Part shown: piece after piece, positions 46,050-55,251 of the stretch | Layout: the number at the start of each line of letters is the position of its first letter | Numbering within the stretch: position 1 is the stretch's first letter | Origin: Neorhizobium sp. | Lineage (GTDB): Bacteria > Pseudomonadota > Alphaproteobacteria > Rhizobiales > Rhizobiaceae | Assembly: GCA_028283725.1 (NCBI GenBank) | Contig: JAPWKC010000002.1 | Location: 551,001 to 615,000 of the forward strand | Direction: 5' to 3' | Length of the DNA: 64,000 bases | The notes under the pieces: generated by a model | What the model saw: only the letters and a program-made list of their open reading frames with translations | Database searches by the model: none | What the model was told of the DNA's origin: nothing | Program-made: the position numbers and the translations under genes

Positions 46050-47528
46050 TCAGATATGATAGCGCGGCAGGGTGATCGTCACGCGGAGACCCTGGCTGGA
46101 CCGGTTTTCGAGGATGATCGTGCCGCCATGTGCCTCGACGAGGCTTTTCACCACCGCAAGACCGAGACCCGAGCCTCCGGTATCGCGGCTACGCGAGGCC
46201 TCGGCGCGCACAAATGGTTCGGTGGCGACCTCGATCAGTTCCTCGTCCATGCCGGTGCCTTCGTCTTCGACGACGAGGACGATATCGGTGCCGCCGGTGG
46301 TGAGGCTGACCTGGGCTGACTGGCCGTATTTGACGGCGTTTTCGACGAGATTGGTAACGACGCGCCGAAGCGCCAACCGATCGCCGAGAAGCCGGGCACG
46401 GCCGATCGCCTGGGTTCCGTTGAAATGAACGTCGAACCCACTGGCATGCATGTCCTTCACTTCGCCGGACACAAGCTCATGCATGTCCACCAGCTCTTCC
46501 GACAGATCGCCGGCGCCGACGCGGGTGGCGAGCAGCGCGTCGTCAAGCAGCTTGATCATGTCGGCAATGTCGTTTTCCGCTTTGAGCCTCTGCGCGTCGT
46601 CCGGAATGAGGTCGGTGCGCAGGCGCAGGCGTGTCGCATAGGTCCGCAGATCATGGGAAATGCCGCCGAACAGCGCCATTCGGCCGCGCAGGAGCTGCGT
46701 CAGCCGCGTCTGCAGCCGTTCGAAAGCCGCGACCAATGTGCTGAGCTCGGCACTGTGCCGTCTGACATTCGGCAATTCGACCGTCTCGCCATCGATGCCT
46801 ATCCTGTCGACGGCGCGGGCGAGCTTGGTGAGCGGCCGGATCTCGCGGTACATGACCAGCAGGGCGGCGAGCGCGATGAGGCTGCCGACAAATCCGGCAA
46901 AAATGCCGGTCGGAAGACCAAAGGGCGTCACGAGTAGCGGTGCGACGCTCTCGATGACAAGCGTGCTGCCATCGGTCATGCCGATACGGATCTGCAGCGC
47001 GCGCCGACCCTGACGGCTGAACGTGGCAGAGCCGGATTGTGGCAGCGGCAGGGTTTCCTGCACCACGCTGAAGGCGCGTCCGCGCAGCGAAGCGGCGTAG
47101 CGCCGGGTCAACGCCTCGTCGGCCGCCCGTGTTACGGGGATGGCCGGCGTGGTGTTCGTCGCCGTGCTCGATAAGGAAGGCTGAGACTGGTCTGGAGGCT
47201 GGTTTGGCGACTCGCTTTTTGATTGGCCGGCCGGCTGCCCGGCCTGCGGTGCTGCCGGGCTTTCGATATGCAGGTCGAGCGTCTGGGATCGGAGTGCCGA
47301 GATGATCTCGTAGCGGTGATTGGCGTCGGCATCCTCGATCAGGGCGACAATGCGTGCGACGCGCAGCGGCGCCGGCCAGAAATTCTCCTCCTCCCAGTCA
47401 TGCCGGAGATAGAAGCTCGATACGATCGCCAGCCACAGGATGATCAGTGATACGGAAACCACGGCCCATAGCCGGCCCGTCAGCGAGAAGGCGCCCAGCG
47501 AAAAACCGTTCAGCGAAAATTTCGGCAT
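46050..47528 (-). CDS. Sensor histidine kinase
   Basis: A 492-residue membrane kinase. Helix 1 is near residues 19-40 (LWAVVSVSLIILWLAIVSSF), and the periplasmic sensor of about 170 residues contains a low-complexity Pro/Gln/Ser stretch (AAPQAGQPAGQSKSESPNQP). Helix 2 is near 217-240, followed by HAMP. The H-box is FGGISHDLRTYATRLR with the phospho-accepting His, the N-box is RRVVTNLVENAVKYG, and G-boxes are VEDEGTGMDE and GGSGLGLAVVKSLVEAHGG. The start overlaps the response regulator stop, so the two are co-translated. The signal is unknown. Confidence 0.94.
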   Translation of the reverse strand: MPKFSLNGFSLGAFSLTGRLWAVVSVSLIILWLAIVSSFYLRHDWEEENFWPAPLRVARIVALIEDADANHRYEIISALRSQTLDLHIESPAAPQAGQPAGQSKSESPNQPPDQSQPSLSSTATNTTPAIPVTRAADEALTRRYAASLRGRAFSVVQETLPLPQSGSATFSRQGRRALQIRIGMTDGSTLVIESVAPLLVTPFGLPTGIFAGFVGSLIALAALLVMYREIRPLTKLARAVDRIGIDGETVELPNVRRHSAELSTLVAAFERLQTRLTQLLRGRMALFGGISHDLRTYATRLRLRTDLIPDDAQRLKAENDIADMIKLLDDALLATRVGAGDLSEELVDMHELVSGEVKDMHASGFDVHFNGTQAIGRARLLGDRLALRRVVTNLVENAVKYGQSAQVSLTTGGTDIVLVVEDEGTGMDEELIEVATEPFVRAEASRSRDTGGSGLGLAVVKSLVEAHGGTIILENRSSQGLRVTITLPRYHI

Positions 47529-48253
47529 CAGGACACCTGCATCACGCTTGCGGTGAAGAGATAGCCGCCGTTGCGCACCGTATTGATGAGGTTGGAGCCC
47601 GGGCTCGCCGCATCGAATTTCTTGCGCAGGCGCGAGATCAGCACGTCGACGGTGCGGTCGAACGGGTCGGCGCCGCGCCCGCGCGTCCAGTCGAGGATCT
47701 GGTCTCGGGTCAGAACACGCAGCGGCCGCGAAACGAAGCAGGCGAGAAGGTCGAACTCGGCGCTGGTCAGTGAGAGTGCCAGTCCGTTGACATCCGTCAC
47801 CTGCCGGGCATCGAGATTGACGACGAAACGGTCGAAGCCAAGCCGGCGGATATCCTGCGGTTCTGCTGGGGCAGATCCGGCCGCCGCGCGCCGCAGAAGG
47901 GCCCTAACGCGGGCTACCAGTTCGCGCGGCCCGAACGGTTTGACGAGATAGTCGTCGGCGCCCATTTCAAGCCCGACGACCCGGTCGATCTCGTCGCCCT
48001 TTGCGGTCAGCATCAGGATCGGCAGCGTGTGCTTGGCACGAATACGCCGGCAGATGGAAAGCCCGTCTTCGCCGGGAAGCATGACGTCGAGGATCATCAG
48101 GTCCGGTTTGCCGCGCACCAGGCTCTGATCCATCTGGACGGCATTGCCGGCTTCGCGCACGTCAAAGCCTTCCCGTGTCAGAAGCCCGGCCACGAGCCCG
48201 CGGATATCGGCATCGTCCTCGACGATCAGCACGGTCGAACTTGCGTTTTCCAT
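47528..48253 (-). CDS. OmpR-family response regulator
   Basis: A 241-residue regulator. The receiver domain has Asp13-Asp14, the phosphorylatable Asp56 (LMILDVMLPGEDG), Thr83 and Lys105 (DYLVKPFGPRELVARVRALL). The C-terminal winged helix (residues 140-235) includes LTSAEFDLLACFVSRPLRVL and FDRTVDVLISRLRKK. The ATG at 48253 begins MENASSTVLIVEDD; the frame is open to 48343 but adds unconserved sequence. It is upstream of and overlapping its cognate kinase. The 206-base gap to the divergent exported-protein gene carries a TTTACAT word at 48306 and again at 48369. Confidence 0.94.
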   Translation of the reverse strand: MENASSTVLIVEDDADIRGLVAGLLTREGFDVREAGNAVQMDQSLVRGKPDLMILDVMLPGEDGLSICRRIRAKHTLPILMLTAKGDEIDRVVGLEMGADDYLVKPFGPRELVARVRALLRRAAAGSAPAEPQDIRRLGFDRFVVNLDARQVTDVNGLALSLTSAEFDLLACFVSRPLRVLTRDQILDWTRGRGADPFDRTVDVLISRLRKKFDAASPGSNLINTVRNGGYLFTASVMQVS

Positions 48254-48459
48254 GCGTGCATTCTTGTCGCGGCCCGTGTCCGCGCGCAAGCCACCCCACG
48301 GCGATTTTACATTCGCTTTCCAGCCGTTAACAAATTGAAACAAAATGACATGGTCGGTTCAAAGCGCATTTACATGCGACTCTTATCCCTTCTTCGCATC
48401 GGATGGGCGGCCCTTGCCCGTCCCGAAGATCAACAGGACTTCACGAAGGAGGTACCCAT

Positions 48460-48762
48460 ATGAAAAAGCTTATCGGTCTGTCGCTGATTGCAGCCACGCT
48501 CACCGTCAGCATGGCGGCCAACGCCAATGCCTGGACCCGCGACGGCTATGCCTGGGGGCCGCGCGGCATGAGTTCCGTCCACGCGTCCGGCACTTGCAAC
48601 GGCCAGACCTGCTCGCGCTCTGTCACCAGAACGGGGCCTTACGGGGCTTCCGCAAGCCGAAGCGGGTCGGCATCCTGTGTCGGTGGCATATGCTCGGGAA
48701 GCCGCACGACAACCGGCCCCCGTGGCACTTCGGTTACCCGCAGTGCCACGATCTCCCGATAA
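48460..48762 (+). CDS. Small exported repeat protein of unknown function
   Basis: A 100-residue protein with a signal peptide (residues 1-24, ending ANANA/WT) and a perfect ribosome site AAGGAGGT 7 bases before the ATG. The mature 76 residues are a 27-residue repeat: unit one at 44-70 (GTCNGQTCSRSVTRTGPYG...), unit two at 71-97 (ASCVGGICSGSRTTTGPRG...), with Cys46/Cys73, Cys51/Cys78 and TGPxG at 58-62/85-89 all offset by 27. A partial third copy lies at 30-43 (WGPRGMSS). Each unit has a CxxxxC pair that could form a disulfide. I recognise no named family. It is divergent from the two-component genes, a possible regulator. Confidence 0.75.
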   Translation: MKKLIGLSLIAATLTVSMAANANAWTRDGYAWGPRGMSSVHASGTCNGQTCSRSVTRTGPYGASASRSGSASCVGGICSGSRTTTGPRGTSVTRSATISR

Positions 48763-48832
48763 TCGAAGGGGCTGTGCTGCGCGGATAAGTCCGGCGTGCA
48801 CAGCCGAGCTGTTCAATGAAAAGGATCTCCTG

Positions 48833-49078
48833 ATGCGAAGAATCTATCTCGGCATCGCCTTCGTTGCGATGGCAAGCGCGGCCTCCGCGCAACAGCTGTC
48901 CATGTCCGACATGATGCAGCTGCGCCAGGATTGCGGTGCGGACATCGCGCGGCTTTGCCCCGGGATCACACCCGGCGGCGGACGGCTGATAGAGTGTGTG
49001 CGGGACAAGAAAGACAGGCTGTCGAAAAGCTGTACCGATACGATGGGCAAAGTGATGGCTTCTCAAAAGAAGAACTGA
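48833..49078 (+). CDS. Small exported cysteine-rich-repeat protein
   Basis: An 81-residue protein with a signal peptide (residues 1-20, ending SAASA/QQ). The mature part contains one cysteine-rich repeat of the GLG1-like type (LRQDCGADIARLCPGI, then RLIECVRDKKDRLSKSC), with four cysteines spaced as in that motif. Such small periplasmic proteins are common in Rhizobiales; the function is unknown. It lies 70 bases after the repeat protein and may share its transcript. AAGGATCT precedes the start. Confidence 0.8.
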   Translation: MRRIYLGIAFVAMASAASAQQLSMSDMMQLRQDCGADIARLCPGITPGGGRLIECVRDKKDRLSKSCTDTMGKVMASQKKN

Positions 49079-49378
49079 TCTGCCACTTGTCTACTGATAC
49101 CGCTCGCTGCACCGAGTATGCGCTTCTCGATGCTGCGAGCCCTGGTTTTCTCGGCGCCGGTGCTTTCAGGCGACCTGTCCCACAACCGGTTCAGCTGCCC
49201 CAAAACGGGGCGGGTCGTGCGGGCGCGACATGGTTTGAAAACCGCCAGACGCTCGGATGGGTCGACAAAGCGCGCCGAAAAGAGGATGCTTCTTTCAGAA
49301 GGCACGCCCCGTGATGTTCAACCTCGATAGTCCTGGTCTCCCGGCAGGACAGTCGGTTCACAGCATAGGAACGACCCG
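49079..49378. other. Intergenic region before type I secretion genes
   Basis: These 300 bases between the small cysteine-rich protein and the secretion ATPase contain no recognisable gene or family motif in any frame. The promoter of the secretion operon is expected here. No convincing terminator hairpin was seen after the upstream gene. Confidence 0.4.
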
Positions 49379-51163
49379 TTGAGAGTAAACACCAATGCCC
49401 GGCCATCGCCGGTTTCCGCTGTCCTGCGACAGCTACGCGGCGCTTTTTCGAGCGTCGTGATCGTAAGCGCCGTCACCAATCTCCTGATGCTGACCGGGCC
49501 GCTATTCATGATGCAGGTCTATGATCGGGTGCTGACCGGCCGCAGCGTGCCGACGCTCGTCGCTCTCTCTCTGCTGGCGCTGTTTCTCTATGCGTTCCTG
49601 GGGCTTCTGGAAGTTATCCGCGCACGTATCCTGAGCCGCATCGGCGACCGGCTGGAAGAGGAACTGGGCGGTCCGGCTTTCGACGCGGTTCTGTCGCTGC
49701 CGCTTGGCTCCTGGCGGCAGGGGGGCGGGCTGCAACGGGCCGGACAACAAGGGGGCGGACGGCATCGAACCAGCGCCGATCCGCGCCGCGATCTCGATAC
49801 GTTGCGCCAGTTCTTTGCCGGTGCGGGGCCGGTGGCCATATGCGACATGCCGTGGCTACCCTTCTATCTGGCCCTGCTTTTCCTCTTTCACCCCTATCTC
49901 GGCTTCGTGGCGCTTGCCGGCGCGGTGATCCTGATCGTGCTGACGCTCAGCAACGAGGCGATCCTGCGCGAACGGATGCGCCGTATCGCAACGCTTGCTG
50001 AAAGCCGTGGCGATCTGGTTGAGGCCGGGCGGCGCAATGCCGAAGCCGTCAGGGCCATGGGCATGGCCGGCGCTTATGCCGGCCGGTTCCGGTCGGTCAA
50101 CGCCCGCTATGTCGAGGACCAAAGGCAGGCCGGCGATACGGCTGGCGGCTTTGCCGCCGTGTCTAAAGTGCTGAGGTTCGCGCTGCAATCGGCGGTGCTG
50201 GCCACCGGTGCATGGCTTGCCATCGACCAGTTGGCCTCGCCGGGGGTGATGATTGCCGCCTCCATTCTCACCTCGCGGGCGCTTGCCCCGGTCGAACAGG
50301 CGATCGCCCATTGGCGCGGCTTCATCGCCGCGCGCCAGGCTGCTGCCCGCCTTGGCCTCGTTCTTGATGATTTTGCAGATCGACCGGCTGCGATGCCGCT
50401 TCCGGCACCGCGTGAGCGGCTTGACGTGGCGGGCCTCTCCCTTGCCGCGTCACAGATGGACGCTTCCGGCGACAAAGGTTCCATGGCGGTCGTGCCGATC
50501 CTCCAGGACATCTCCTTTTCGCTGAAAGCGGGGCAGGCGGTCGGCGTGATCGGCCCGAGCGGTGCGGGAAAATCGAGCCTTGCACGGGCGCTGGTCGGCA
50601 CCTGGAAACCGCTCTCCGGCACGGTGAGGCTCGATGGCGCCGAGATTGGACGATGGGATACGGAACGGCTCGGTCCTTCGATCGGCTATCTGCCGCAAGG
50701 TGTCGAACTGTTTGATGGCACGGTTGCGGAAAATATCGCGCGGTTCTCGCCGGATGCGCAAGCGGGTGAGGTGATTGCGGCGGCAAGGCTTGCGGGCGTT
50801 AACGATCTGATCCTGTCGCTACCGGATGGCTACGACACACGGATCGGGACAGGCGGCCGTATTCTGTCGGCCGGCCAGCGGCAGCGACTGGGGCTGGCGC
50901 GGGCGCTGTTTCGCGATCCCTTCTTGATCGTGCTCGACGAACCGAATGCCAGCCTCGATGCCGAGGGCGAACAGGCGCTGACGGGCGCGATCGCCGCCAT
51001 GCGTGAAAAAGGCTCGATCCTTGTCGTCATCGCCCACCGTCCGAATGCGCTGGCTGCAGTGGATCAGACGCTGGTCATATCCGCCGGCCGGCTGGTGGCG
51101 TTCGGCCCGCGCGATGAGGTTTTGCGGCGCACCACAGTCCGGGCTGTAGGAGAAAAGGCATGA
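49379..51163 (+). CDS. prsD: Type I secretion ABC permease/ATPase (PrsD/PrtD-like), possible internal frame disturbance
   Basis: A 594-residue fusion of a membrane domain (about residues 20-300) and an ATPase (Walker A GPSGAGKSS, signature ILSAGQRQRLGLARALF, Walker B LIVLDEPNASLDAEG). It energises export of RTX-type proteins directly to the medium. The start appears to be a TTG at 49379 with AGGA 9 bases upstream; no in-frame ATG precedes the conserved LTGPLFMMQVYDRVLTGRSV. Residues about 110-136 are unlike the family, while the +1-shifted frame over 49707-49786 reads GADGIEPAPIR, leading into the in-frame RDLDTLRQFF. A pair of compensating indels or sequence errors is likely. The adaptor gene overlaps its end by 4 bases. 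Confidence 0.85.
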   Translation: MRVNTNARPSPVSAVLRQLRGAFSSVVIVSAVTNLLMLTGPLFMMQVYDRVLTGRSVPTLVALSLLALFLYAFLGLLEVIRARILSRIGDRLEEELGGPAFDAVLSLPLGSWRQGGGLQRAGQQGGGRHRTSADPRRDLDTLRQFFAGAGPVAICDMPWLPFYLALLFLFHPYLGFVALAGAVILIVLTLSNEAILRERMRRIATLAESRGDLVEAGRRNAEAVRAMGMAGAYAGRFRSVNARYVEDQRQAGDTAGGFAAVSKVLRFALQSAVLATGAWLAIDQLASPGVMIAASILTSRALAPVEQAIAHWRGFIAARQAAARLGLVLDDFADRPAAMPLPAPRERLDVAGLSLAASQMDASGDKGSMAVVPILQDISFSLKAGQAVGVIGPSGAGKSSLARALVGTWKPLSGTVRLDGAEIGRWDTERLGPSIGYLPQGVELFDGTVAENIARFSPDAQAGEVIAAARLAGVNDLILSLPDGYDTRIGTGGRILSAGQRQRLGLARALFRDPFLIVLDEPNASLDAEGEQALTGAIAAMREKGSILVVIAHRPNALAAVDQTLVISAGRLVAFGPRDEVLRRTTVRAVGEKA

Positions 51164-52638
51164 ACGGCAGTGTCACATCGATGTCTCCCGCCGCACCTGC
51201 GGCAGAAAAAAGTGCCAGGACCGATAACGAAGGCTCTGGCGCCGCTCCAGATACGTCCGCTCCGGGCACGATGATCCTGGCACCGGCACCGTCCGAAGGC
51301 ATGCGATCGCCGGCAAGCCGGGCGATCCGGCGGCTGTCGCTTCTGGCCGGCGCCGCGATCGTCCTCATGGTGTTCGGCGCCGGTGGCTGGGCCGCAACGG
51401 CGCAATTGTCCGGCGCCGTCATCGGTTCGGGCCGGCTGGTGGTGGAAGACGAGGTGAAGAATGTCCAGCACAAGGAGGGCGGCATCGTCGGCAGGATCCT
51501 CGTCCACGAAGGATCGAGCGTCGATGCCGGCGAGGTGCTGGTGACACTCGACGATACGTTGCCACGCGCCAATCTGGCGATTGTCACAGGCCAGATCGGC
51601 CAGCTGACTGCCCGCCGTGGCCGGCTGGTGGCCGAGCGGGATGGCAGTGAGGAGATGGCTATGCCGGCCCAGACTGATGCGGGAGATACAGCACTCGCAA
51701 AATCGGACGTTGGAGGGGAGGCGGCCGCACAGGGCTATCTTGCCGGCGAAAAGGCTCTGTTCGAAGCCCGCAAGCGCACGATCGAGGGCCAGAAGGCGCA
51801 ATTGAACGAGCGTATCCGCCAGATCGGCAAGCAGACCGACGGATTGAATGTGCGCCTCGATGCGAAAGTCGAGGAATTGCACTGGGTGGGGCAGGAGCTG
51901 ACGCGGGTCAAGAACCTGAGTGACCAGGGCCTCGTGCAATTCACCCGTCTTTCCGAATTGCAGCGTTCGCGCGCTGAGCTGGAGGGCGAGCGCGGTCAGC
52001 TGATTGCCGATATCGCCCGCGCCAAGACGCAAGTTGCCGAGACCGACGTGCAGATCCTGCAACTCGACGAGGATCGCCGCAGCGAGGTTCTGGAAGAGCT
52101 TCGCGACGTGGACAACAAGATCGCCCAGCTTTCCGAGCAGCGCGTTGCTGCGCAGGATCAACTGTCGCGTATCGATATCCGCGCCCCGCAGGCAGGTGTC
52201 GTGCATGATCTTACTATTCACACTGTCGGCGGCGTGGTGCCTGCGGGCGAAACCATCATGCAGGTCGTACCGGTGCAGGATGCACTGGTCGCCGAAGCAC
52301 GCATCCGGCCGCAGGATATCGATCAGGTGGTGCAAGGGCAGAAGGCGGTGCTACGCTTCTCCGCCTTTGACCAGCGCACGACACCGGAACTCGACGGCAC
52401 AGTCTCGCGAGTCGCGGTCGATCTGACTATCGACCGAGACCGCCAGTCGAGCTGGCCGGACGGATGGTACACGATCCGCGCCACCGTGCCGAAGGCGGAA
52501 CTTGCGCGTCTTGGGTCGTTGAAGCTGCTGCCCGGAATGCCGGTTGAGCTTTTCCTGCAGACCGGCGAACGCTCAGCACTCTCTTATCTGGTGAAGCCAC
52601 TGGCCGACCAGATCGCACGGGCAATGCGCGAAGGGTGA
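51160..52638 (+). CDS. prsE: Type I secretion membrane-fusion adaptor (PrsE/HlyD-like)
   Basis: A 492-residue HlyD-family protein. A 55-residue polar N-terminus precedes one membrane helix (LLAGAAIVLMVFGAGGWAAT, near residue 65). Then come a biotinyl/lipoyl-like half (VIGSGRLVVEDEVKNVQHKE, GGIVGRILVHEGSSVDAGEV), a long periplasmic coiled coil (about 170-330) and the C-terminal beta-barrel region ending RSALSYLVKPLADQIARAMR, the PrtE-type tail. It links the ABC protein to an outer-membrane TolC. It is translationally coupled to the ATPase gene. No tolC is in the window. Confidence 0.93.
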   Translation: MNGSVTSMSPAAPAAEKSARTDNEGSGAAPDTSAPGTMILAPAPSEGMRSPASRAIRRLSLLAGAAIVLMVFGAGGWAATAQLSGAVIGSGRLVVEDEVKNVQHKEGGIVGRILVHEGSSVDAGEVLVTLDDTLPRANLAIVTGQIGQLTARRGRLVAERDGSEEMAMPAQTDAGDTALAKSDVGGEAAAQGYLAGEKALFEARKRTIEGQKAQLNERIRQIGKQTDGLNVRLDAKVEELHWVGQELTRVKNLSDQGLVQFTRLSELQRSRAELEGERGQLIADIARAKTQVAETDVQILQLDEDRRSEVLEELRDVDNKIAQLSEQRVAAQDQLSRIDIRAPQAGVVHDLTIHTVGGVVPAGETIMQVVPVQDALVAEARIRPQDIDQVVQGQKAVLRFSAFDQRTTPELDGTVSRVAVDLTIDRDRQSSWPDGWYTIRATVPKAELARLGSLKLLPGMPVELFLQTGERSALSYLVKPLADQIARAMREG

Positions 52639-52950
52639 GGGTTGCGCTCCTATACCTTGTCGACCTCTCCAAATGCTTGCCCGCGCTCTTCACCATTTCC
52701 ATCCACACGAGCTCAGTGGACTGGAGAGAGCTTTTTTTGCCTTGCACACGGCGGCAATCCCGGATCGCTGCGACAAACATGAGAAGAGGCGCGGGAGATT
52801 GGCATCGCGCGCGCAGTGGCAGCGGCAAGGTCGATTGCCATCGGCAAAAGCTCTTCCTCTCGCGGGACAGGGAGGAGGCTCGGGGCACGAGATTTACCGC
52901 GACCCGAGCCAGATTGAAGAAGGGCACGTCCTCTTGCGGGAAGGTCCGCT
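52639..52950. other. Intergenic region between convergent prsE and glycanase genes
   Basis: This 312-base stretch separates two convergent genes. The plus-strand frame starting at 52635 is open but has no family-like features, and its composition (many Arg/Ser/Cys) is that of a chance frame. I see no hairpin with a T tract and no repeat. Confidence 0.4.
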
Positions 52951-54375
52951 TCACAGCATCCAGTCGTTGCTCGCCGATGCCGATGCATCATCGAGCGAAT
53001 AGGCGTGGATATAGTCGATTTTCATCTCCGCGCCGTTTTCCAATCCGTCGGTCGGGTTGCCGGCAGTGCCGCCGACCGCAAGGTTGGTGATCATGTACAT
53101 CGGCTTGTTCATGTCATCGGGCGTATCGGTCTGGGCTACTGCCACGTCGTCGAAATACCATGTGATATGGTCGGCATCCCAAAGCATGCCATAGGTATGA
53201 TACCCTTCCGTGTCGGCCACTTTCACCGCCGTGCTGTCGATTACAGTCTCGCCGGTCGCAGCCGATTTGGTCGTGACCTGAACCGTATTGGGGTCCTGCC
53301 CCTTCATTTCCACGACATCGATCTCCGGCGGCCACGACCCGTCTTCCGGCAGCAACCAGAAGGCCGGCCATGTGCCGTAATCGGTCGGCATGTCGGCGCG
53401 GATCTCGAAGTAGCCGTAGGTCTGCGCGAAGGTCGAATGGGTGGTCAGCATGCCCGACGTGTAGTCATAGCCATTGACGACATCCTTGATGTCGTCGGGC
53501 GTCCTGCTGGCTGTGATCGTAAGGATGCCGTCATCGACGGAAAACGGGTTGGCCTCGGCGGTCGGGGCATAGCTCGGGTTGATATACCATTGCTTCTCGC
53601 CATTGGTGGTGAGGGTCGCGCCCTTGTCGGGCGCCCAGGAATATTTTGCGTCCCATGTGCCGCTGTCGGTCGTTTCGTCGTAGAGCGACAATCCGTTGAA
53701 TTCATCGGAAAAGGTCTGTGTGAAGTGCGACCGATCGAGGCCGAGAGAGAATTGGTCGGCCGAAAGGTTGTCCATCGATGTATTGGCGAGCACAAGATTT
53801 TCAGCATCCGATAGATGGATCACCGTGTTGGCGCCGTCCTGTACGGACGCCGATTTCACCGCGTCGAAGGAGGTCAATCCAAAGCCGTTCAGCCGGATCG
53901 TATCGTCGGAGCCGAAGTCGGTGATGAGGTCGGAGCCGTTGCCGGAGGAAAATACGAACGTGTCGGCACCGCCGCCACCGGTCAGCACATCATTACCGGC
54001 GCCGCCATCGATCGTCTGACTGCCCGATCCGCCGGTGATGATATTGTCGAGCCCGTTGCCGAAGGCGAAACGACCGTCGCCGGTGACGCGCAGGTTTTCG
54101 ATATTGTCCGGCAGCGTATAGCTCATCCAGGTATCGACCGTGTCGATGCCTTGCCCGGAGGCTTCCTCCGCGCGGTTGATTGCGGAATAGAGATAATAGA
54201 TGTCGTCGCCGGCGCCGCCGGCCATCGTGACATCCACCGAACTGTCGCCGTACATGGCGTCGTTGGCGGCGGTTCCGGCAAGCGCCGGGCCGGCGCCCGT
54301 CGCCGAAATCCATGAATTCGAGGTCTCGCTGTAATAAAGCGTATCGCCGACGGCATTCACGACTGTTCTAGCCAT
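52951..54375 (-). CDS. RTX-containing glycoside hydrolase family 16 (ExsH/ExoK-like glycanase)
   Basis: A 474-residue secreted enzyme without an N-terminal signal. Residues 1-165 carry calcium-binding RTX nonapeptides (MAGGAGDDIYYL, TGGSGSQTIDGGAGNDVLTG, GGGADTFVFSSGNGSD). Residues 215-465 form a GH16 domain with the catalytic E-I-D-V-V-E at 351-356 (Glu351, Asp353, Glu356) and upstream FEIRADMPTDYGTWPAFWL. GH16 rhizobial members cleave beta-1,3/1,4 linkages of their own exopolysaccharide. The C-terminus ends acidic-then-hydrophobic (NDWML), as in type I substrates. AGGAG lies 7 bases before the start. The adjacent PrsDE pair is the probable exporter. Confidence 0.92.
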   Translation of the reverse strand: MARTVVNAVGDTLYYSETSNSWISATGAGPALAGTAANDAMYGDSSVDVTMAGGAGDDIYYLYSAINRAEEASGQGIDTVDTWMSYTLPDNIENLRVTGDGRFAFGNGLDNIITGGSGSQTIDGGAGNDVLTGGGGADTFVFSSGNGSDLITDFGSDDTIRLNGFGLTSFDAVKSASVQDGANTVIHLSDAENLVLANTSMDNLSADQFSLGLDRSHFTQTFSDEFNGLSLYDETTDSGTWDAKYSWAPDKGATLTTNGEKQWYINPSYAPTAEANPFSVDDGILTITASRTPDDIKDVVNGYDYTSGMLTTHSTFAQTYGYFEIRADMPTDYGTWPAFWLLPEDGSWPPEIDVVEMKGQDPNTVQVTTKSAATGETVIDSTAVKVADTEGYHTYGMLWDADHITWYFDDVAVAQTDTPDDMNKPMYMITNLAVGGTAGNPTDGLENGAEMKIDYIHAYSLDDASASASNDWML

Positions 54376-55251
54376 GGAAGCACTCCTGTTCTCGGATTTG
54401 CCTGCGCTCTCGCCCCCATCGGCCCCGCGCATCAGCGCCGCCTTCGGCCTTACAGATGGGAACCGGCCTCTTCCGCTCCTCCCGCTACCCCTTCGACCGC
54501 CCTGTCGAACGGTCAAACTTGCGGTTGCTCCTCATGTTCCAAGGCTAGAGCAGGCATGTGGCAAAGGCGAGACCGGTTGGGAAACTCTATCGGATTTCTG
54601 TCCCGCCCTGTGGCACGGTGGTTTACGAATTCGGCGACAGGCGACTGGACAGACTGTGCCGGTTTCGGCCAGACTGTAGGCGAGGAGAGGGAGGTATTTC
54701 AGTTGAAACAATGGCTTGGCGAAAATTTTGGCATGTTTCATGCCCCTGAGTGCGGTGCCGCCCGCAATGGATATGTGCCGTTTTGGATGCGCTGGCAGGC
54801 GTGTGCTTGAGGCTAAGCCGGGCGGTAGATTTCAGAGGCACGAGATCGCATCTGCGGCTTCGCGGAAGTGGCGTTCCTCTGGAGATACGGGCAAAAGGAT
54901 GCGTGCAACAGGTCCACGTCACTCTCTTTTTTCCGTGACAACGTCTTCGGGCACGCCTGTGTGGCACATAAGTCAGTCGGGCGGAGGCGCGCCACGCCGT
55001 CCAAGGGAAGTCCGAACCATCGGGGACGATGGAATTCGTCCGGATCTGGCAAGATAGAGGGATCGAAATCGTGTTCGCACACCGTAGAACGGAGCGCCGG
55101 GAGGCGTCACATTGTAAATTAACGTGCAAGGCAGCTTTCAGCGCCTCTTGCGAGCACTAGATCAAACGACGGCGCCGCTTATGCGCGCGCGGATAAGCTG
55201 CGTGGCGTGATGTGCGGCCGCAACCGGGAACAGGACGTCGAGGGAGAAGAG
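54376..55251. other. Long intergenic region without a recognised gene
   Basis: About 875 bases between the divergent glycanase and mutase genes. Several short frames are open on both strands, but none has a good ribosome site plus a recognisable protein pattern. No repeat, CRISPR-like unit or terminator stands out. It must contain both promoters. Its unusual length for this compact chromosome leaves room for an unrecognised small RNA or regulatory element, but I cannot support one. Confidence 0.4.

Noticed and set aside
52635..53090. Plus-strand frame of 151 codons after prsE
   Set aside because: It runs into the glycanase gene on the other strand, has a chance-like composition rich in Arg, Ser and Cys, and has no family match that I can see.
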